This document shows positions 51,913 to 61,564 of a DNA stretch of 64,000 bases, in pieces. Source of the stretch: Pseudomonadota bacterium (GTDB lineage Bacteria > Desulfobacterota > Desulfobulbia > Desulfobulbales > SURF-16). Position numbers and translations under genes: made by a program. Position 1 is the stretch's first letter. Every line of letters begins with the position of its first letter. Location: positions 1 through 64,000 of the forward strand of contig JAHJKA010000048.1 of assembly GCA_018822545.1 (NCBI GenBank), read 5' to 3'. The notes beneath the pieces were generated by a model. It saw only the letters and a list, made by a program, of their open reading frames with translations, searched no databases and had not been told where the DNA came from.

Positions 51913-53661
51913 TCACAACTTAAAATTATCATCAAGAACTTTGTTGATAAAGGTTTCAGGTGATTCCACACCCTCAACCGGGATAACCAGCTTGCCGTCA
52001 AGCCGCTTCTGGCCGATGAGGCGCAGTCCATAATCAAGGACTGTAAAAATCTTCTGACACACCTCATTGACTGAGGAGACAGTCAACCGGCTTTTTTCTA
52101 GAATCCGGTCAACCGCGTTGTCATCAAAAATGACCTTGAGGTTACAATCCACGGAAACTGTAGCTGCATAATCACGGATGTGATGAATCATCTCGACAAA
52201 ATCCGTACAGACATCCCGGACATCCATGAATTCATCCAAGCAATAACTGGCCATCATATTGATTCGTGCCGGAGTAATTTCCACCGCCTGCTCGCGCAGG
52301 AAACCACTGTTTGACTGCTCAATAATATCCACAAGCCGAGCATGGTCACGCAGACGTAATTCAGTGTAGCGGCGCAGGTGATAGTCGTTGCTCTTCGCAT
52401 CGAGCACCGTGGCCAGACTTCCCTGCGGATCCTCAACAAATGCTCGAGAAATTACCAGATGTCGAAGGGACGTTGAAGGCAGACTTTTTTCAAAGGGCAG
52501 CAAGGTCTTCTCCATGACGCTGAGCAAGCCCCGTGCTCCAGTTTTTTCCAGTACCGCTCGGGCAGCAATGGCATCAAAGGCGTCCTGCTCAAAACTGAGT
52601 TTGATACCATAGGCATTAAAATCCTGCTTCTTGCCGAGAACCACGGCAGAATTATGGTTAGAAAGTATCTCGACAAAGTCTTCCTGGCTCAGATCATTGA
52701 GGGCGGTAACCACAGGAAGGCGGCCGACAAATTCGCTCTCAAAACCATAGGCAATCAGATCTTCGGCCATGACCTCCTGGAAATAGCGATTTCCTTCATT
52801 TTTGGACTCGACCTTACTGCCAAAACCAATGGAATGCTCGTTGCGTCGCCGCTTGATAATCTCTGTAAGACCGACAAAGGCGCCGCTCATGATAAAGAGG
52901 ATGTTCCGGGTATTGACCACCTTCCGTTCCCTTTTACCAGTGGCCCGGTAATGCTCCATGGCCTCAAGCTGGGAAACGGGATCATGGGGAACCTTGAGCT
53001 CGACATCGGTTTCCTCCATGGGTTTTAAAAAGGCACGCTGCACCCCGGCTCTTGATACATCAGCACCAAGACGATTGGGACTGGCAGCAATCTTATCCAC
53101 CTCATCCACATAGATGATGCCATACTCTGCTTTGCTGATATCATCATCGGCCTCGCGAACCAGATCGCGGACCAGGTCTTCGACATCACCGCCCACATAG
53201 CCTGTTTCACTGAATTTGGTGGCATCACCTTTGACAAAGGGCACGCCAAGTCGGCGGGCAATAAGCTTGACCAGATATGTTTTACCGACACCGGTAGGAC
53301 CGATCAGTAAGACATTGGATTTAATCCTGCCCACCTGTTTTTTAACAGTCCGCCCTGTTTCCAGTTCGTGACGAATACGGTTGAAATGGGTACAGATTTT
53401 GGTGGCCAGCACTGCCTTGGCCTCATCCTGCTGCACCACATACTCATCCAGATACGTCACCAGTTCTTCCGGTTTGAGATCAAAATGAAAGGCAACCTCT
53501 TCAACCACTTCAACCCGCTGCTCCACCTCTTTTTTCTTGGCAAGGGGCAGCATGCCGGCCGAAACGATTTTGACCTGACCGCCATATTTATTACTGAGAT
53601 AATCACCCAGTTCTCGTTCCAAATCTTTTTCGCTGGGCAAACTCATTTTATCGTCACTCAT
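51913..53661 (-). CDS. ClpX-like AAA+ unfoldase without zinc domain, with C-terminal extension
   Basis: A 582-residue AAA+ protein closest to ClpX (usual length ~420). Present are Walker A GPTGVGKT (121-128), the pore loop GYVG (154-157), Walker B YVDEVD (184-189), the IGF loop HSIGFGSKVES (277-286) that docks on ClpP, and the sensor-2 segment TGARGLLSVMEKTLLP. Missing is the N-terminal Cys4 zinc domain; residues 1-65 are polar without the Cys pairs. The RKH loop region (about 213-248) is a longer insert lacking that tripeptide. About 165 residues after 415 are extra and unrecognised. It may unfold a special set of substrates for ClpP. It lies behind ntrX by 64 bases. Confidence 0.85.
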   Translation of the reverse strand: MSDDKMSLPSEKDLERELGDYLSNKYGGQVKIVSAGMLPLAKKKEVEQRVEVVEEVAFHFDLKPEELVTYLDEYVVQQDEAKAVLATKICTHFNRIRHELETGRTVKKQVGRIKSNVLLIGPTGVGKTYLVKLIARRLGVPFVKGDATKFSETGYVGGDVEDLVRDLVREADDDISKAEYGIIYVDEVDKIAASPNRLGADVSRAGVQRAFLKPMEETDVELKVPHDPVSQLEAMEHYRATGKRERKVVNTRNILFIMSGAFVGLTEIIKRRRNEHSIGFGSKVESKNEGNRYFQEVMAEDLIAYGFESEFVGRLPVVTALNDLSQEDFVEILSNHNSAVVLGKKQDFNAYGIKLSFEQDAFDAIAARAVLEKTGARGLLSVMEKTLLPFEKSLPSTSLRHLVISRAFVEDPQGSLATVLDAKSNDYHLRRYTELRLRDHARLVDIIEQSNSGFLREQAVEITPARINMMASYCLDEFMDVRDVCTDFVEMIHHIRDYAATVSVDCNLKVIFDDNAVDRILEKSRLTVSSVNEVCQKIFTVLDYGLRLIGQKRLDGKLVIPVEGVESPETFINKVLDDNFKL

Positions 53662-53725
53662 CCTTCCTCAACACCTTTTTCATCAGTTAACACAGAATCT
53701 TTTGACCTCATTTCAAGTCAGAAAA

Positions 53726-55117
53726 TCACTCAAGGCCCAGGGCCTTAATCCGCTTATGAAGATGACTCCGTTCCATGCCAAGCTGTTCCGCTGTTTTTGA
53801 GATATTACCATCATTTTCGGCAAGCTTCACCTTCAGGAAATCTGCTTCAAACTGCTTCTTGGCATCCTTGAAATTCACATCAGCGGCCAAGGCAATATTA
53901 TCGGCAAGGGACGTTGACTCGATAAGCGGAGCGTGAGCGCTGTTTCTTCCGGCCATGCCACCACCAAGAATCTGAGAAACCTGCTCGCCGGAAATCTCCT
54001 CATCTGGACACATGATGGAGAGCCTTTCCAGGAAATTGCGCAACTCCCGCACATTCCCGGGCCAGCTATGCCGTTTCATGGCATGAAGAGCGCCTGGCAG
54101 AAACTTCTTTTTGCCAAACCCCTTGCGTTGAAAATCGTTCATGAGGTCCTCAACGAGAAGGGGCAAATCTTCAAGGCGCTCGCGCAGAGGTGGCAGGGTA
54201 ATGGGCACCACATTAAGGCGATAGAAAAGATCGGCCCGGAAAGTACCAGCCTCAATCTCCGCCTCAAGGTCCTTATTTGTCGCGGCAATCACCCGCACAT
54301 CCACAGAGATAGTCTTTGAACCGCCGACCCTTTCAAACTTTTGTTCCTGAAGAATCCGTAAGACCTTGGCCTGGGTCTTCAAACTCATGTCACCAATCTC
54401 ATCGAGAAATAAAATGGAGCCGTCTGCCAAGTCAAACTTGCCCCGTTTGCTGGTGGTGGCCCCGGTAAATGCCCCTTTCTCATGGCCAAAAAGCTCACTT
54501 TCTATAAGCTCCTCGGGAATAGCAGCGCAGTTCATCTCAATCATGGGTTTATCTTTGGCCGCTGAATGGTTATGGACCATCTGGGCGGCAAGCTCCTTAC
54601 CCGTGCCATGCTCCCCTCTGATCAATACCCATGCCGTAGTCGGCGCCACCCGCAGAATCTGTTCCCGGATAGCCGTGATGGCCGGTGAAATTCCGGTCAA
54701 TTCAGACCTGTGGACCTGTTGCGCTCGGAGAATTTCGTTTTCTCTGGCCAATTGCGAAAACTGCAAGGCATTGGTGATAGCCAGGATGATTTTATCGTAG
54801 GAGGGTGGTTTTTCGATAAAATCAAAGGCTCCCATCTTGGTGGCATGAACTGCCGTCTCAATATTACCATGGCCGGAGATCATGATTACCGGCAGATTAG
54901 GATAGAGCTCCTTGATTTTCGGCAACGCCGCCATGCCGTCCATCTCAGGCATCCAGATATCAAGCAGCACAACATGCACAGCCTCAGTTTCAAGAAGGTG
55001 AAAGGCGTCTTTGGCACTGGCCACGCTGAGGGGTTCGAACCCTTCATCGCTTAAAATACCAGCCACGGACTCCCGAATGGTTTCTTCGTCATCAATTATG
55101 AGAATTTTCTTAGCCAT
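53726..55117 (-). CDS. ntrX: Sigma-54-dependent response regulator, NtrX family
   Basis: A 463-residue transcription activator. The receiver domain has the phosphoacceptor Asp53 (VVLLDIWMPEMDG) and the late TKMGAFDFIEKP. The central AAA+ domain has Walker A GEHGTGKE, the sigma-54 contact loop GAFTGA and Walker B ILFLDEIGDM. The C-terminal Fis-type helix-turn-helix is NISKTAEQLGMERSHLHKRIK. It follows the sensor gene ntrY by seven bases and should be its partner. No obvious sigma-54 promoter was found in the intergenic regions. Confidence 0.92.
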   Translation of the reverse strand: MAKKILIIDDEETIRESVAGILSDEGFEPLSVASAKDAFHLLETEAVHVVLLDIWMPEMDGMAALPKIKELYPNLPVIMISGHGNIETAVHATKMGAFDFIEKPPSYDKIILAITNALQFSQLARENEILRAQQVHRSELTGISPAITAIREQILRVAPTTAWVLIRGEHGTGKELAAQMVHNHSAAKDKPMIEMNCAAIPEELIESELFGHEKGAFTGATTSKRGKFDLADGSILFLDEIGDMSLKTQAKVLRILQEQKFERVGGSKTISVDVRVIAATNKDLEAEIEAGTFRADLFYRLNVVPITLPPLRERLEDLPLLVEDLMNDFQRKGFGKKKFLPGALHAMKRHSWPGNVRELRNFLERLSIMCPDEEISGEQVSQILGGGMAGRNSAHAPLIESTSLADNIALAADVNFKDAKKQFEADFLKVKLAENDGNISKTAEQLGMERSHLHKRIKALGLE

Positions 55118-55124
55118 ACACGTC

Positions 55125-57341
55125 CTATGATGCCAAGGGCAGCTCTACTATGAAGCGGGCGCCGCTGGGTAAATTATCCTTGATCCGTATATAGCCGCCA
55201 TGATCAGCGACAATAGTGGTGGCAATGGCAAGCCCCAAGCCTGTGCCGGTCTTCTTGGTGGTAAAATAAGGCTCGAAAAGATGCAGCTTATCCTCATCAC
55301 CAACCCCCGGGCCATTGTCACGAACCTCAAGAAAAACCTGGTTCTGTGCCACATCAGCCTTTAGCTCCACAGTCACCTCACCACCAGGAGAGGCAACGGC
55401 TGCCACGGCATTATCAAGCAAATTTATCAACACCCTTTCCATCTGCTTACGATCAAAGAGAAAAACCGGGATATCCTGGGGGCACAGGAAATTGAAGGTA
55501 ATCTCTTTATGGGCCTCCTGATACATAACCAAGGCTTCGCGGGCCATTTCCTCAAGAGAACCACGTTTTTTCTGGACGGCAGGCATGCGGGCAAAACTGG
55601 AAAATTCACTGACCAGATGCTTGAGCTCATCAACCTGGCTGATAATGGTCTTGGTACAAAGATCAAAAATATCACCCTCTCCTGCCAATTTGTCAAGGTA
55701 TCGCTTTCGCAAGCGCTGGGCAGAAAGCTGAATAGGGGTCAAAGGATTCTTTACCTCATGGGCGATCCTGCGGGCAACCTCACGCCAGGCCGCCATACGC
55801 TGGGCCTTTTCAAGTTCGGTGAGATTATCAAAAACAAGAACAACGCCGAGGTCCTCACCGCTCTCGTCATGAAGACGGGTTATATTGACCCGCAGAGAAA
55901 AAGTTTCATTGCCCACGGAAAGCTGGAGCGGCATCTCCAGAGACATCTTACTGGTCCGGGTCAATTCGGCGTAAAATTGATCAAGAACGACGCTATGCTG
56001 GGGGGCAAGAACACTTTTGTAATCATGACCAAGGAGCCGTTCCGGGTCGATCTTGAGCAATTTTTCAGCGAAAGTATTTATGGATGTAATACGACCCTTG
56101 CTATCCAAGGATACTACACCTGCCGGCACATTCTGCAAGATCGTCTCGGTGTACCGCCGTCTGTTTTCAAGCTCCAGGTTAAACTGTTCCAGGCTTCTCT
56201 TGCCGATGAGGAGATCACGCGTCATCTTGTTAAAGGACTCAACCAGGGTACCCATTTCGTCACCAGATTCTCTCTCGATAACAAAATCAAGTTCACCATC
56301 GGCGACCCGCAGGGTGGCATCGGCCAACTTGCCGATGGGAGTCGTCAAACCGGCAGCCACATAAAAACCGAACCAGATGGCCGAAAACATGACCAACAAC
56401 GTCACAATGAGCAAAATAACCAGCAGACTTGTCTTAATGGGTTGCTGGAGAAGGATGAGCTGCCGATAACCCTCCAGACCGGCCGAAATCTTATGGAGCT
56501 GGTCAATTTTTTCCTGGGGAATGAGAAGTGATGTCACCAGGACATGGGGTTCCTGCTTCTCGCGACCAAGACGGACCAAAGTCACATTGCGGACCAATTC
56601 GCCCAGGTTAATCTTCTGGATGATATCAAGCTGCTTTTCCCCCTTCAACCCCTTACGAATCAAGGATTCGGGGATGGGCGGCATATCCCCGGCCTGCATA
56701 TCTTCGGCCAGAGCTATCACCTTCACCTCCCGATATTCGCTGAGCAAAGCAAGGGAGGCCAAGCCGCGGCTCTCAACAATATCATAAAGGAAAATGTCCA
56801 GGGAAGTATCGGTGAGCTGGCGATAGCGTTTCGATTCAAGCTGCAGGGCGATATTTCTACCCAACCGGGCAGCCACATGCCGTTCTTCCTGGTAAACATT
56901 ACGGGCAATATCCAATGACTCTTCCAGGGCCTGCTCGACATTGATATTAAACCAATAATCCATGGAGGTAGAGACAAACTGCAGGGCCAAAAAAAAGAGA
57001 ATACTGGTGGGAATAAGGGCCATGGACATAAAAGAAATAACAAGCTTTGTCCGCAGCCTGGCGCCTAAAATTTTCCGTTTGCGATCAAAAACCAGCTGCA
57101 CCAGATTGCGCAGCACTAAAAAGACGGTAAGAAGCAGAAGAAGAACGTTGAAGTTGATGAGAACATACACAAGAACATTGCCGCTGACCGGGAAATCAAC
57201 AGTCCCAAGCTCAAGGACCTTGGTCTCAAGAAAGGTGAGGCCCATCATGATCATGAGGCAAACGGCAATAATCCACCATATCCGCCTTTTTTTACGGATA
57301 GATCGCTGTTCTTCTTGCCTGGAAAGGTCGCTTATCTCCAC
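55125..57341 (-). CDS. ntrY: Membrane sensor histidine kinase, NtrY family
   Basis: A 738-residue kinase. Three membrane helices (about 21-38, 55-80, 99-122), an extracytoplasmic part, a further helix (about 308-335), then HAMP, PAS (ETILQNVPAGVVSLDSKGRITSINTF), HisKA with the phosphoacceptor in RRIAHEVKNPLTPIQLSAQRL, and HATPase (NLLDNAVAAV, DNGPGVGDED, TGLGLAI). The start is GTG at 57341; no in-frame ATG is near. With ntrX and the preceding DUF4390 gene it forms a cluster common in Desulfobacterota. The signal is unknown; the family is linked to nitrogen or redox control in other groups. Confidence 0.9.
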   Translation of the reverse strand: MEISDLSRQEEQRSIRKKRRIWWIIAVCLMIMMGLTFLETKVLELGTVDFPVSGNVLVYVLINFNVLLLLLTVFLVLRNLVQLVFDRKRKILGARLRTKLVISFMSMALIPTSILFFLALQFVSTSMDYWFNINVEQALEESLDIARNVYQEERHVAARLGRNIALQLESKRYRQLTDTSLDIFLYDIVESRGLASLALLSEYREVKVIALAEDMQAGDMPPIPESLIRKGLKGEKQLDIIQKINLGELVRNVTLVRLGREKQEPHVLVTSLLIPQEKIDQLHKISAGLEGYRQLILLQQPIKTSLLVILLIVTLLVMFSAIWFGFYVAAGLTTPIGKLADATLRVADGELDFVIERESGDEMGTLVESFNKMTRDLLIGKRSLEQFNLELENRRRYTETILQNVPAGVVSLDSKGRITSINTFAEKLLKIDPERLLGHDYKSVLAPQHSVVLDQFYAELTRTSKMSLEMPLQLSVGNETFSLRVNITRLHDESGEDLGVVLVFDNLTELEKAQRMAAWREVARRIAHEVKNPLTPIQLSAQRLRKRYLDKLAGEGDIFDLCTKTIISQVDELKHLVSEFSSFARMPAVQKKRGSLEEMAREALVMYQEAHKEITFNFLCPQDIPVFLFDRKQMERVLINLLDNAVAAVASPGGEVTVELKADVAQNQVFLEVRDNGPGVGDEDKLHLFEPYFTTKKTGTGLGLAIATTIVADHGGYIRIKDNLPSGARFIVELPLAS

Positions 57342-57394
57342 AATGTTTTCTCGACAGCCAACTTCAACAGCAGGGAAATGGTTTGGTTTTCATC

Positions 57395-57997
57395 TTATTT
57401 TTCTCCAGAGGTGACAGGAGGCATGGCAAACTTGATCTCGCCCCATTTCGTTTCGAAATCCCATATTTTCAGAAAGGTCATGACATTTTTAAATTTCTCA
57501 GGCAATCCCTGCTTAGCCAGTTGAGCTTTCATCTTCACCGTATACTGCAGACCTGGCTTTAAAAAAGTCAGGTTAGCAACGGACAGGTCATGGACGGCCG
57601 TCAACGCCTTGGCGGCACTGTCAAAATCATTAAAGGTGAAACTCTCTTTGCCATGCTCGGTAAGTTCAAGATTAAAAACATCTTTTAAGGTCTCAAAATG
57701 GAGGGTATGCGTAAAGTTACGATTGGCCACCTGCACCAGACCTTTTTCCGCCTGCTGTTCATGGAGTTCGACAAAAAAGGCAAAGGTCACGGGAATCCCC
57801 GTCAAAATACCTTTTTTCATGTCCGGGCTTATGGCCCCATCAACGCTGAAATAAAGAAGCAACTCCGTCTGAGAGTTGACCACAAAGATTTCCTGGATGC
57901 GAGGATTTTCAGCCCCTTGAACCTCAGCACCGAGGAGCCCCAACAGCATCAGGAAAAAAAATGCCAAACTCTTCGTTTGTACTTTTCTGACGTTCAT
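57395..57997 (-). CDS. DUF4390 exported protein
   Basis: A 200-residue protein with a signal peptide (to about residue 28, ending VQGA) and a mature part of beta strands. The pattern NPRIQEIFVVNSQTELLLYFSVDGA and the C-terminal FWDFETKWGEIKF-like ending (KIWDFETKW) fit DUF4390, which in Deltaproteobacteria-type genomes stands directly before ntrY. The ATG at 57997 overlaps the hflX stop (ATGA) and follows AGGAG by eight bases, so the nearby GTG is not used. Its role is unknown; a periplasmic partner of NtrY is a reasonable guess. Confidence 0.78.
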   Translation of the reverse strand: MNVRKVQTKSLAFFFLMLLGLLGAEVQGAENPRIQEIFVVNSQTELLLYFSVDGAISPDMKKGILTGIPVTFAFFVELHEQQAEKGLVQVANRNFTHTLHFETLKDVFNLELTEHGKESFTFNDFDSAAKALTAVHDLSVANLTFLKPGLQYTVKMKAQLAKQGLPEKFKNVMTFLKIWDFETKWGEIKFAMPPVTSGEK

Positions 57998-59532
57998 GGC
58001 TGCCACTCCTTCAGTACCCTTCTTTTGGCCTCAGCCAAAAACTGAGCAAAGGTTGCCGGGTTCAGGGCACTGATGGTGACACCTTCATGCATGCGGACTT
58101 GATCTTCCACATAATCAGGGTCAACCAGATCAATTTTATTAAAGACCTTGAGTTGGGCAATATCATCTAAGTCCAGATCACGGAGGATATCCTCCACCAC
58201 CGTCATTTGATCAACATAGCGCGGGTTGGAGATATCAATGACATGGATGAGCAAATCCGCCTCGTGGAGTTCTTCCAGGGTGGCCTTAAAGGCCTGCATG
58301 AGTTCATCGGGCAGATGACGGATAAAGCCCACGGTATCGGTTATGATGACTTCGACATCCTCAGGAAATCGCAGGCGCCTGCTGGTAGGGTCAAGGGTGG
58401 CAAAAAGTTTATCCTCGGCCAGAATGCTGCTCTGGGTCAGACTGTTAAGCAAGGTGGATTTACCGGCGTTGGTGTAGCCAACCAAACTGATAACCGGCAA
58501 ATCCTTCTTACGCCGCCGGGAACGCCTGCGGTAACGCTCTTCACTCACCTTTTTAAGTTCGTTATTCAGACGGGTTATTCGATCATTAATCCGCCGTCTA
58601 TCAATCTCAAGCTTAGTCTCGCCCGGGCCACGACCGCCGATACCACCGGTGAGCCTCGACAGGGAATCGTCCCGAAGGCCCAGGCGAGGCTTAAGATACT
58701 TGAGCTGAGCCATTTCGATCTGCAACCTGCCCTCTCGGCTCAGGGCCCGACTGGCAAAGATATCAAGAATAAGCTGGGTCCGATCAACAACCCGCAGGTC
58801 TGTATAACTGGTGATGGAATTAACTTGCGTAGGGTTAAGTTCCTGATCAAAGATAAGCAGATTGGCGTTATGGCGCAGGGCCAGGAGCATGATCTCACTG
58901 AGTTTGCCCTTACCCAGAATAAATTTAGGATTAATCTTGTGCCGCCGCTGGATAACAGTCTCAGCCACCTGGACATCGGCCGAGCGCACCAGCTCACAAA
59001 GCTCATCCATGGACTCCTCGGCCTTGGCCTTGCTGCTGGTGGTGACACTCACCAAGATCGCCCGGTCAAGGCCCTTGTCGACATCCTTGATGGGCCTGTG
59101 CTTGGCAAACTCCTGTTCCAGGGAGGTAATGAGCTCCCGCACATCACCGCGCTGGGCGCTGGGCGCAACCGGGGGCAGAAAATGCCAATTTTCCCCCTGG
59201 CCGGGATTAGGAACAAGATGAACGGTATGCAGTTTATCAGGCAGGCCCTTGCGGACCATGATCACCGCCATGAGATCAAGACGGAGAAAGAGAAGGTCCA
59301 TCAGGTCATCCTGACTGATCTCCTCTTCGCCAAGATGGGTATGAACGCAGCGCAAGCCTTTGAGGCGACCACCAGCGGAACGGACATGGGAAAGAACGGG
59401 AATGACAATCTGGCGATGATCACCCAGGATCACGCTCTCCACCTCCCCGCTGCGGGTAAGGAGAACCCCCAGTTGCTGGTTAAGCTCTCCAGAGATTTCC
59501 GCCATCTCTTTTGCCATCTCCGCACTGATCAC
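57994..59532 (-). CDS. hflX: Ribosome-associated GTPase HflX
   Basis: HflX splits stalled 70S ribosomes. The GTPase region has GGIGGRGPGETKLEIDRRRI, Walker A GYTNAGKST (352-360, numbered from GTG 59532), the G3 motif DTVGF and NKIDLVD. The 512 residues begin here at GTG 59532 only because it is the first ordinary start codon. The same frame continues upstream to the selB stop and encodes GNTSGLKTAQLRRLERL, as in full-length relatives, so the true start is upstream. No ATG, GTG or TTG exists there in frame. The stop overlaps the DUF4390 ATG. Confidence 0.9.
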   Translation of the reverse strand: MISAEMAKEMAEISGELNQQLGVLLTRSGEVESVILGDHRQIVIPVLSHVRSAGGRLKGLRCVHTHLGEEEISQDDLMDLLFLRLDLMAVIMVRKGLPDKLHTVHLVPNPGQGENWHFLPPVAPSAQRGDVRELITSLEQEFAKHRPIKDVDKGLDRAILVSVTTSSKAKAEESMDELCELVRSADVQVAETVIQRRHKINPKFILGKGKLSEIMLLALRHNANLLIFDQELNPTQVNSITSYTDLRVVDRTQLILDIFASRALSREGRLQIEMAQLKYLKPRLGLRDDSLSRLTGGIGGRGPGETKLEIDRRRINDRITRLNNELKKVSEERYRRRSRRRKKDLPVISLVGYTNAGKSTLLNSLTQSSILAEDKLFATLDPTSRRLRFPEDVEVIITDTVGFIRHLPDELMQAFKATLEELHEADLLIHVIDISNPRYVDQMTVVEDILRDLDLDDIAQLKVFNKIDLVDPDYVEDQVRMHEGVTISALNPATFAQFLAEAKRRVLKEWQP

Positions 59533-59650
59533 AAGCTCTGGAGAAACGCGCCTCTTGGAGAGACGCTCCAGACGACGCAGCTGGGCTGTCTTCAGTCCTG
59601 ACGTATTACCGCTAATAGTGCCGATGTTCGTATCTCCAGGGGCCTGTCAT
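59533..59650 (-). other. In-frame upstream extension of hflX without a usable start; selB UGA junction
   Basis: Directly after the selB stop UGA (59649-59647) the same reading frame encodes QAPGDTNIGTISG and then conserved HflX N-terminal sequence into 59532. The frame has no ATG, GTG or TTG before 59532. A second frame starts at ATG 59650-59648, overlapping the selB stop as ATGA, but closes at TAG 59614-59612 after 12 codons. A +1 shift within those codons would restore HflX. Possible explanations are a one-base indel, a non-standard start such as ATT or ATC, a programmed shift, or UGA read-through. Confidence 0.7.
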
Positions 59651-61563
59651 ATCTTCTCGCGCAAAATACGGCTATCACCGACACGCAGGGTAAGCTTCTC
59701 TTTATCGAAATATTCGAGCAAGGGGATAGAAAATTTGCGGGTCAGGCCGGTGAGACCCTTGAAACGGGGCGCGTCAATATCCCCCTCAGCCTTGATAAAG
59801 GCAACAAGATCCGCACGGAGCTTGTCAATATGTGCCCGGTGAAAGTAGAGGTCTTCACTGATTTTAACCAGTTTGCCATCGTTAATGAGTACCGCCATCA
59901 TCTCCTTGACAAAATCAGGAGAAATATCTGCAAAACGGGCCAAAACTTCCTTGTAGGTGGGCGTAACCAGGCCAGCCTTTTCAAAAAGAGCAAGCATGTC
60001 GGCCTGCACCACCTTTTCATCAGCCCGGAGGACAACCTTATGATCAGCCATCCGAACCAGAGAGTCTTCGGCAACAACCACTCCCTTTTTAAGAAGATTG
60101 TTGAGCACAGCCTGGAAGATCTTATTCTCCTGATTCCCGATCAGTTTTGAGCGCAGCTCTTCCTTGGCAACACCTGTTTTCAACGGATTATCAATATGAT
60201 ACCGAGCAAGACTAGCAACAACGGCCTCAACCAGGGCGTCAAAACGGTCTCGACTGACCATGAGCTTACGTTCCGAATCAACCACCATGATCCTGGCCGC
60301 TGAAATGGGGCCATTCAGAAGTTTCTGAAGACGATTACCAAAGATACCGGTTCGCACCGCAAGCTCTTCCATACTGAGACCTTTATAACCGGCCTCGCGC
60401 AGATGCAGGAGAAAAAGCTCTTCCTGGTCACCCTGGGCATAAATCTGAAAGGCCGCCTTGTTTTCAGCCTTAAAACGGCGGCGTTTACGAGGTGATACCG
60501 AGTAAATGACGCCACCGCCGATGGTGATCACCGGCGAATAACTGCGGACCACATAATGATCACCGGGCCAGACTCCCACAGGTTCTTCAAGGAGTATCTG
60601 AACATTGGCCTCGCTGCCGCTTGCCAACACCTCATCCTCAAGGAGAACCAGCCGGCCCATGATCTCTGCCGAACCAAGATGCACCCGGACGCGAGCCCGA
60701 TTCTTTAAAGGTTTTTCGCAGGAGGAGAGATAGAGAAAACGGGCATCAAGCATGTAGGATGATTCCAGGCAACCAGGCGTCACCACCATATTTCCACGGT
60801 CAATATTATCTTTATCAACACCCTGGATGTTAAGGGCGGTTCTCTTGCCAGCCTCAACCATATCGACACTTAGGCCATGACTCTGAATGCCGCGTATCTT
60901 GCCGGTCTGGTGGCGAGGGAAAATTTCCACCTCATCACCCACATGAATACGACCGCTGATCGAGGTGCCGGTCACCACGGCACCAAAACCCTTCATGGCA
61001 AAAACACGATCCACCGGAAGGCGAAAAGGGCCATGGGCCTCAGAGAAATCACACTGCCGAACCAAGGTGTCAAGGGCGACTTTCACCCCGTCAATACCAG
61101 CGCCGGTCACCGAGGAAACAGTCAACATGGGGGCATCATCAAGGAAGGTATCGGTGAAAAAATCACGAATCTCCTCAACCACCATCTCAAGCCACTCCGG
61201 CTCGACCATGTCCTTTTTGGTGATAACGATGAGACCCTTGTCGACACCAAGGAGACGACAGATCTCAAAATGCTCCCTGGTCTGGGGCATGATGCCTTCG
61301 TCGGCGGCAATAACAAAGGCCACCAGATCAATGCCACTGGCGCCAGCCACCATGTTTTTAATAAACTTCTCATGGCCCGGCACGTCGACGATACCGAGAC
61401 GATGACCGCAGGGCAGATCGAGGAAGGCAAAACCGAGTTCAATGGTGATACCCCGTTTCTTCTCCTCTTTCAGTCGATCAGTCTCAATGCCGGTCAAAGC
61501 CCGAACAAGACTGGTCTTACCATGGTCGACATGACCGGCGGTGCCGAGAACAATCTCCCGCAT
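59647..61563 (-). CDS. selB: Selenocysteine-specific elongation factor SelB
   Basis: SelB carries selenocysteinyl-tRNA to UGA codons followed by a SECIS hairpin. The 638-residue protein has an EF-Tu-like G domain (GHVDHGKT at 10-17, [12 protein letters not shown]), two beta-barrel domains and C-terminal winged helices ([25 protein letters not shown] and [20 protein letters not shown]). This means the organism makes selenoproteins; selA, selC and selD are not in the window. The gene starts one base after the hydrolase gene upstream and ends in TGA, directly in frame with hflX. Confidence 0.95.
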   Translation of the reverse strand: MREIVLGTAGHVDHGKTSLVRALTGIETDRLKEEKKRGITIELGFAFLDLPCGHRLGIVDVPGHEKFIKNMVAGASGIDLVAFVIAADEGIMPQTREHFEICRLLGVDKGLIVITKKDMVEPEWLEMVVEEIRDFFTDTFLDDAPMLTVSSVTGAGIDGVKVALDTLVRQCDFSEAHGPFRLPVDRVFAMKGFGAVVTGTSISGRIHVGDEVEIFPRHQTGKIRGIQSHGLSVDMVEAGKRTALNIQGVDKDNIDRGNMVVTPGCLESSYMLDARFLYLSSCEKPLKNRARVRVHLGSAEIMGRLVLLEDEVLASGSEANVQILLEEPVGVWPGDHYVVRSYSPVITIGGGVIYSVSPRKRRRFKAENKAAFQIYAQGDQEELFLLHLREAGYKGLSMEELAVRTGIFGNRLQKLLNGPISAARIMVVDSERKLMVSRDRFDALVEAVVASLARYHIDNPLKTGVAKEELRSKLIGNQENKIFQAVLNNLLKKGVVVAEDSLVRMADHKVVLRADEKVVQADMLALFEKAGLVTPTYKEVLARFADISPDFVKEMMAVLINDGKLVKISEDLYFHRAHIDKLRADLVAFIKAEGDIDAPRFKGLTGLTRKFSIPLLEYFDKEKLTLRVGDSRILREKI

Positions 61564-61564
61564 C

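Noticed and set aside
55509..56531. 340-codon open frame antisense to ntrY
   Set aside because: Covers kinase motifs on the other strand; no own features.
58207..59601. 464-codon open frame antisense to hflX
   Set aside because: Shadow of the coding strand; no recognisable domains.
59611..59649. SECIS element after the selB UGA
   Set aside because: The only nearby pairing is CAGG/CCTG with a two-base loop, too small for a bacterial SECIS. Kept only as a test in the hflX finding.
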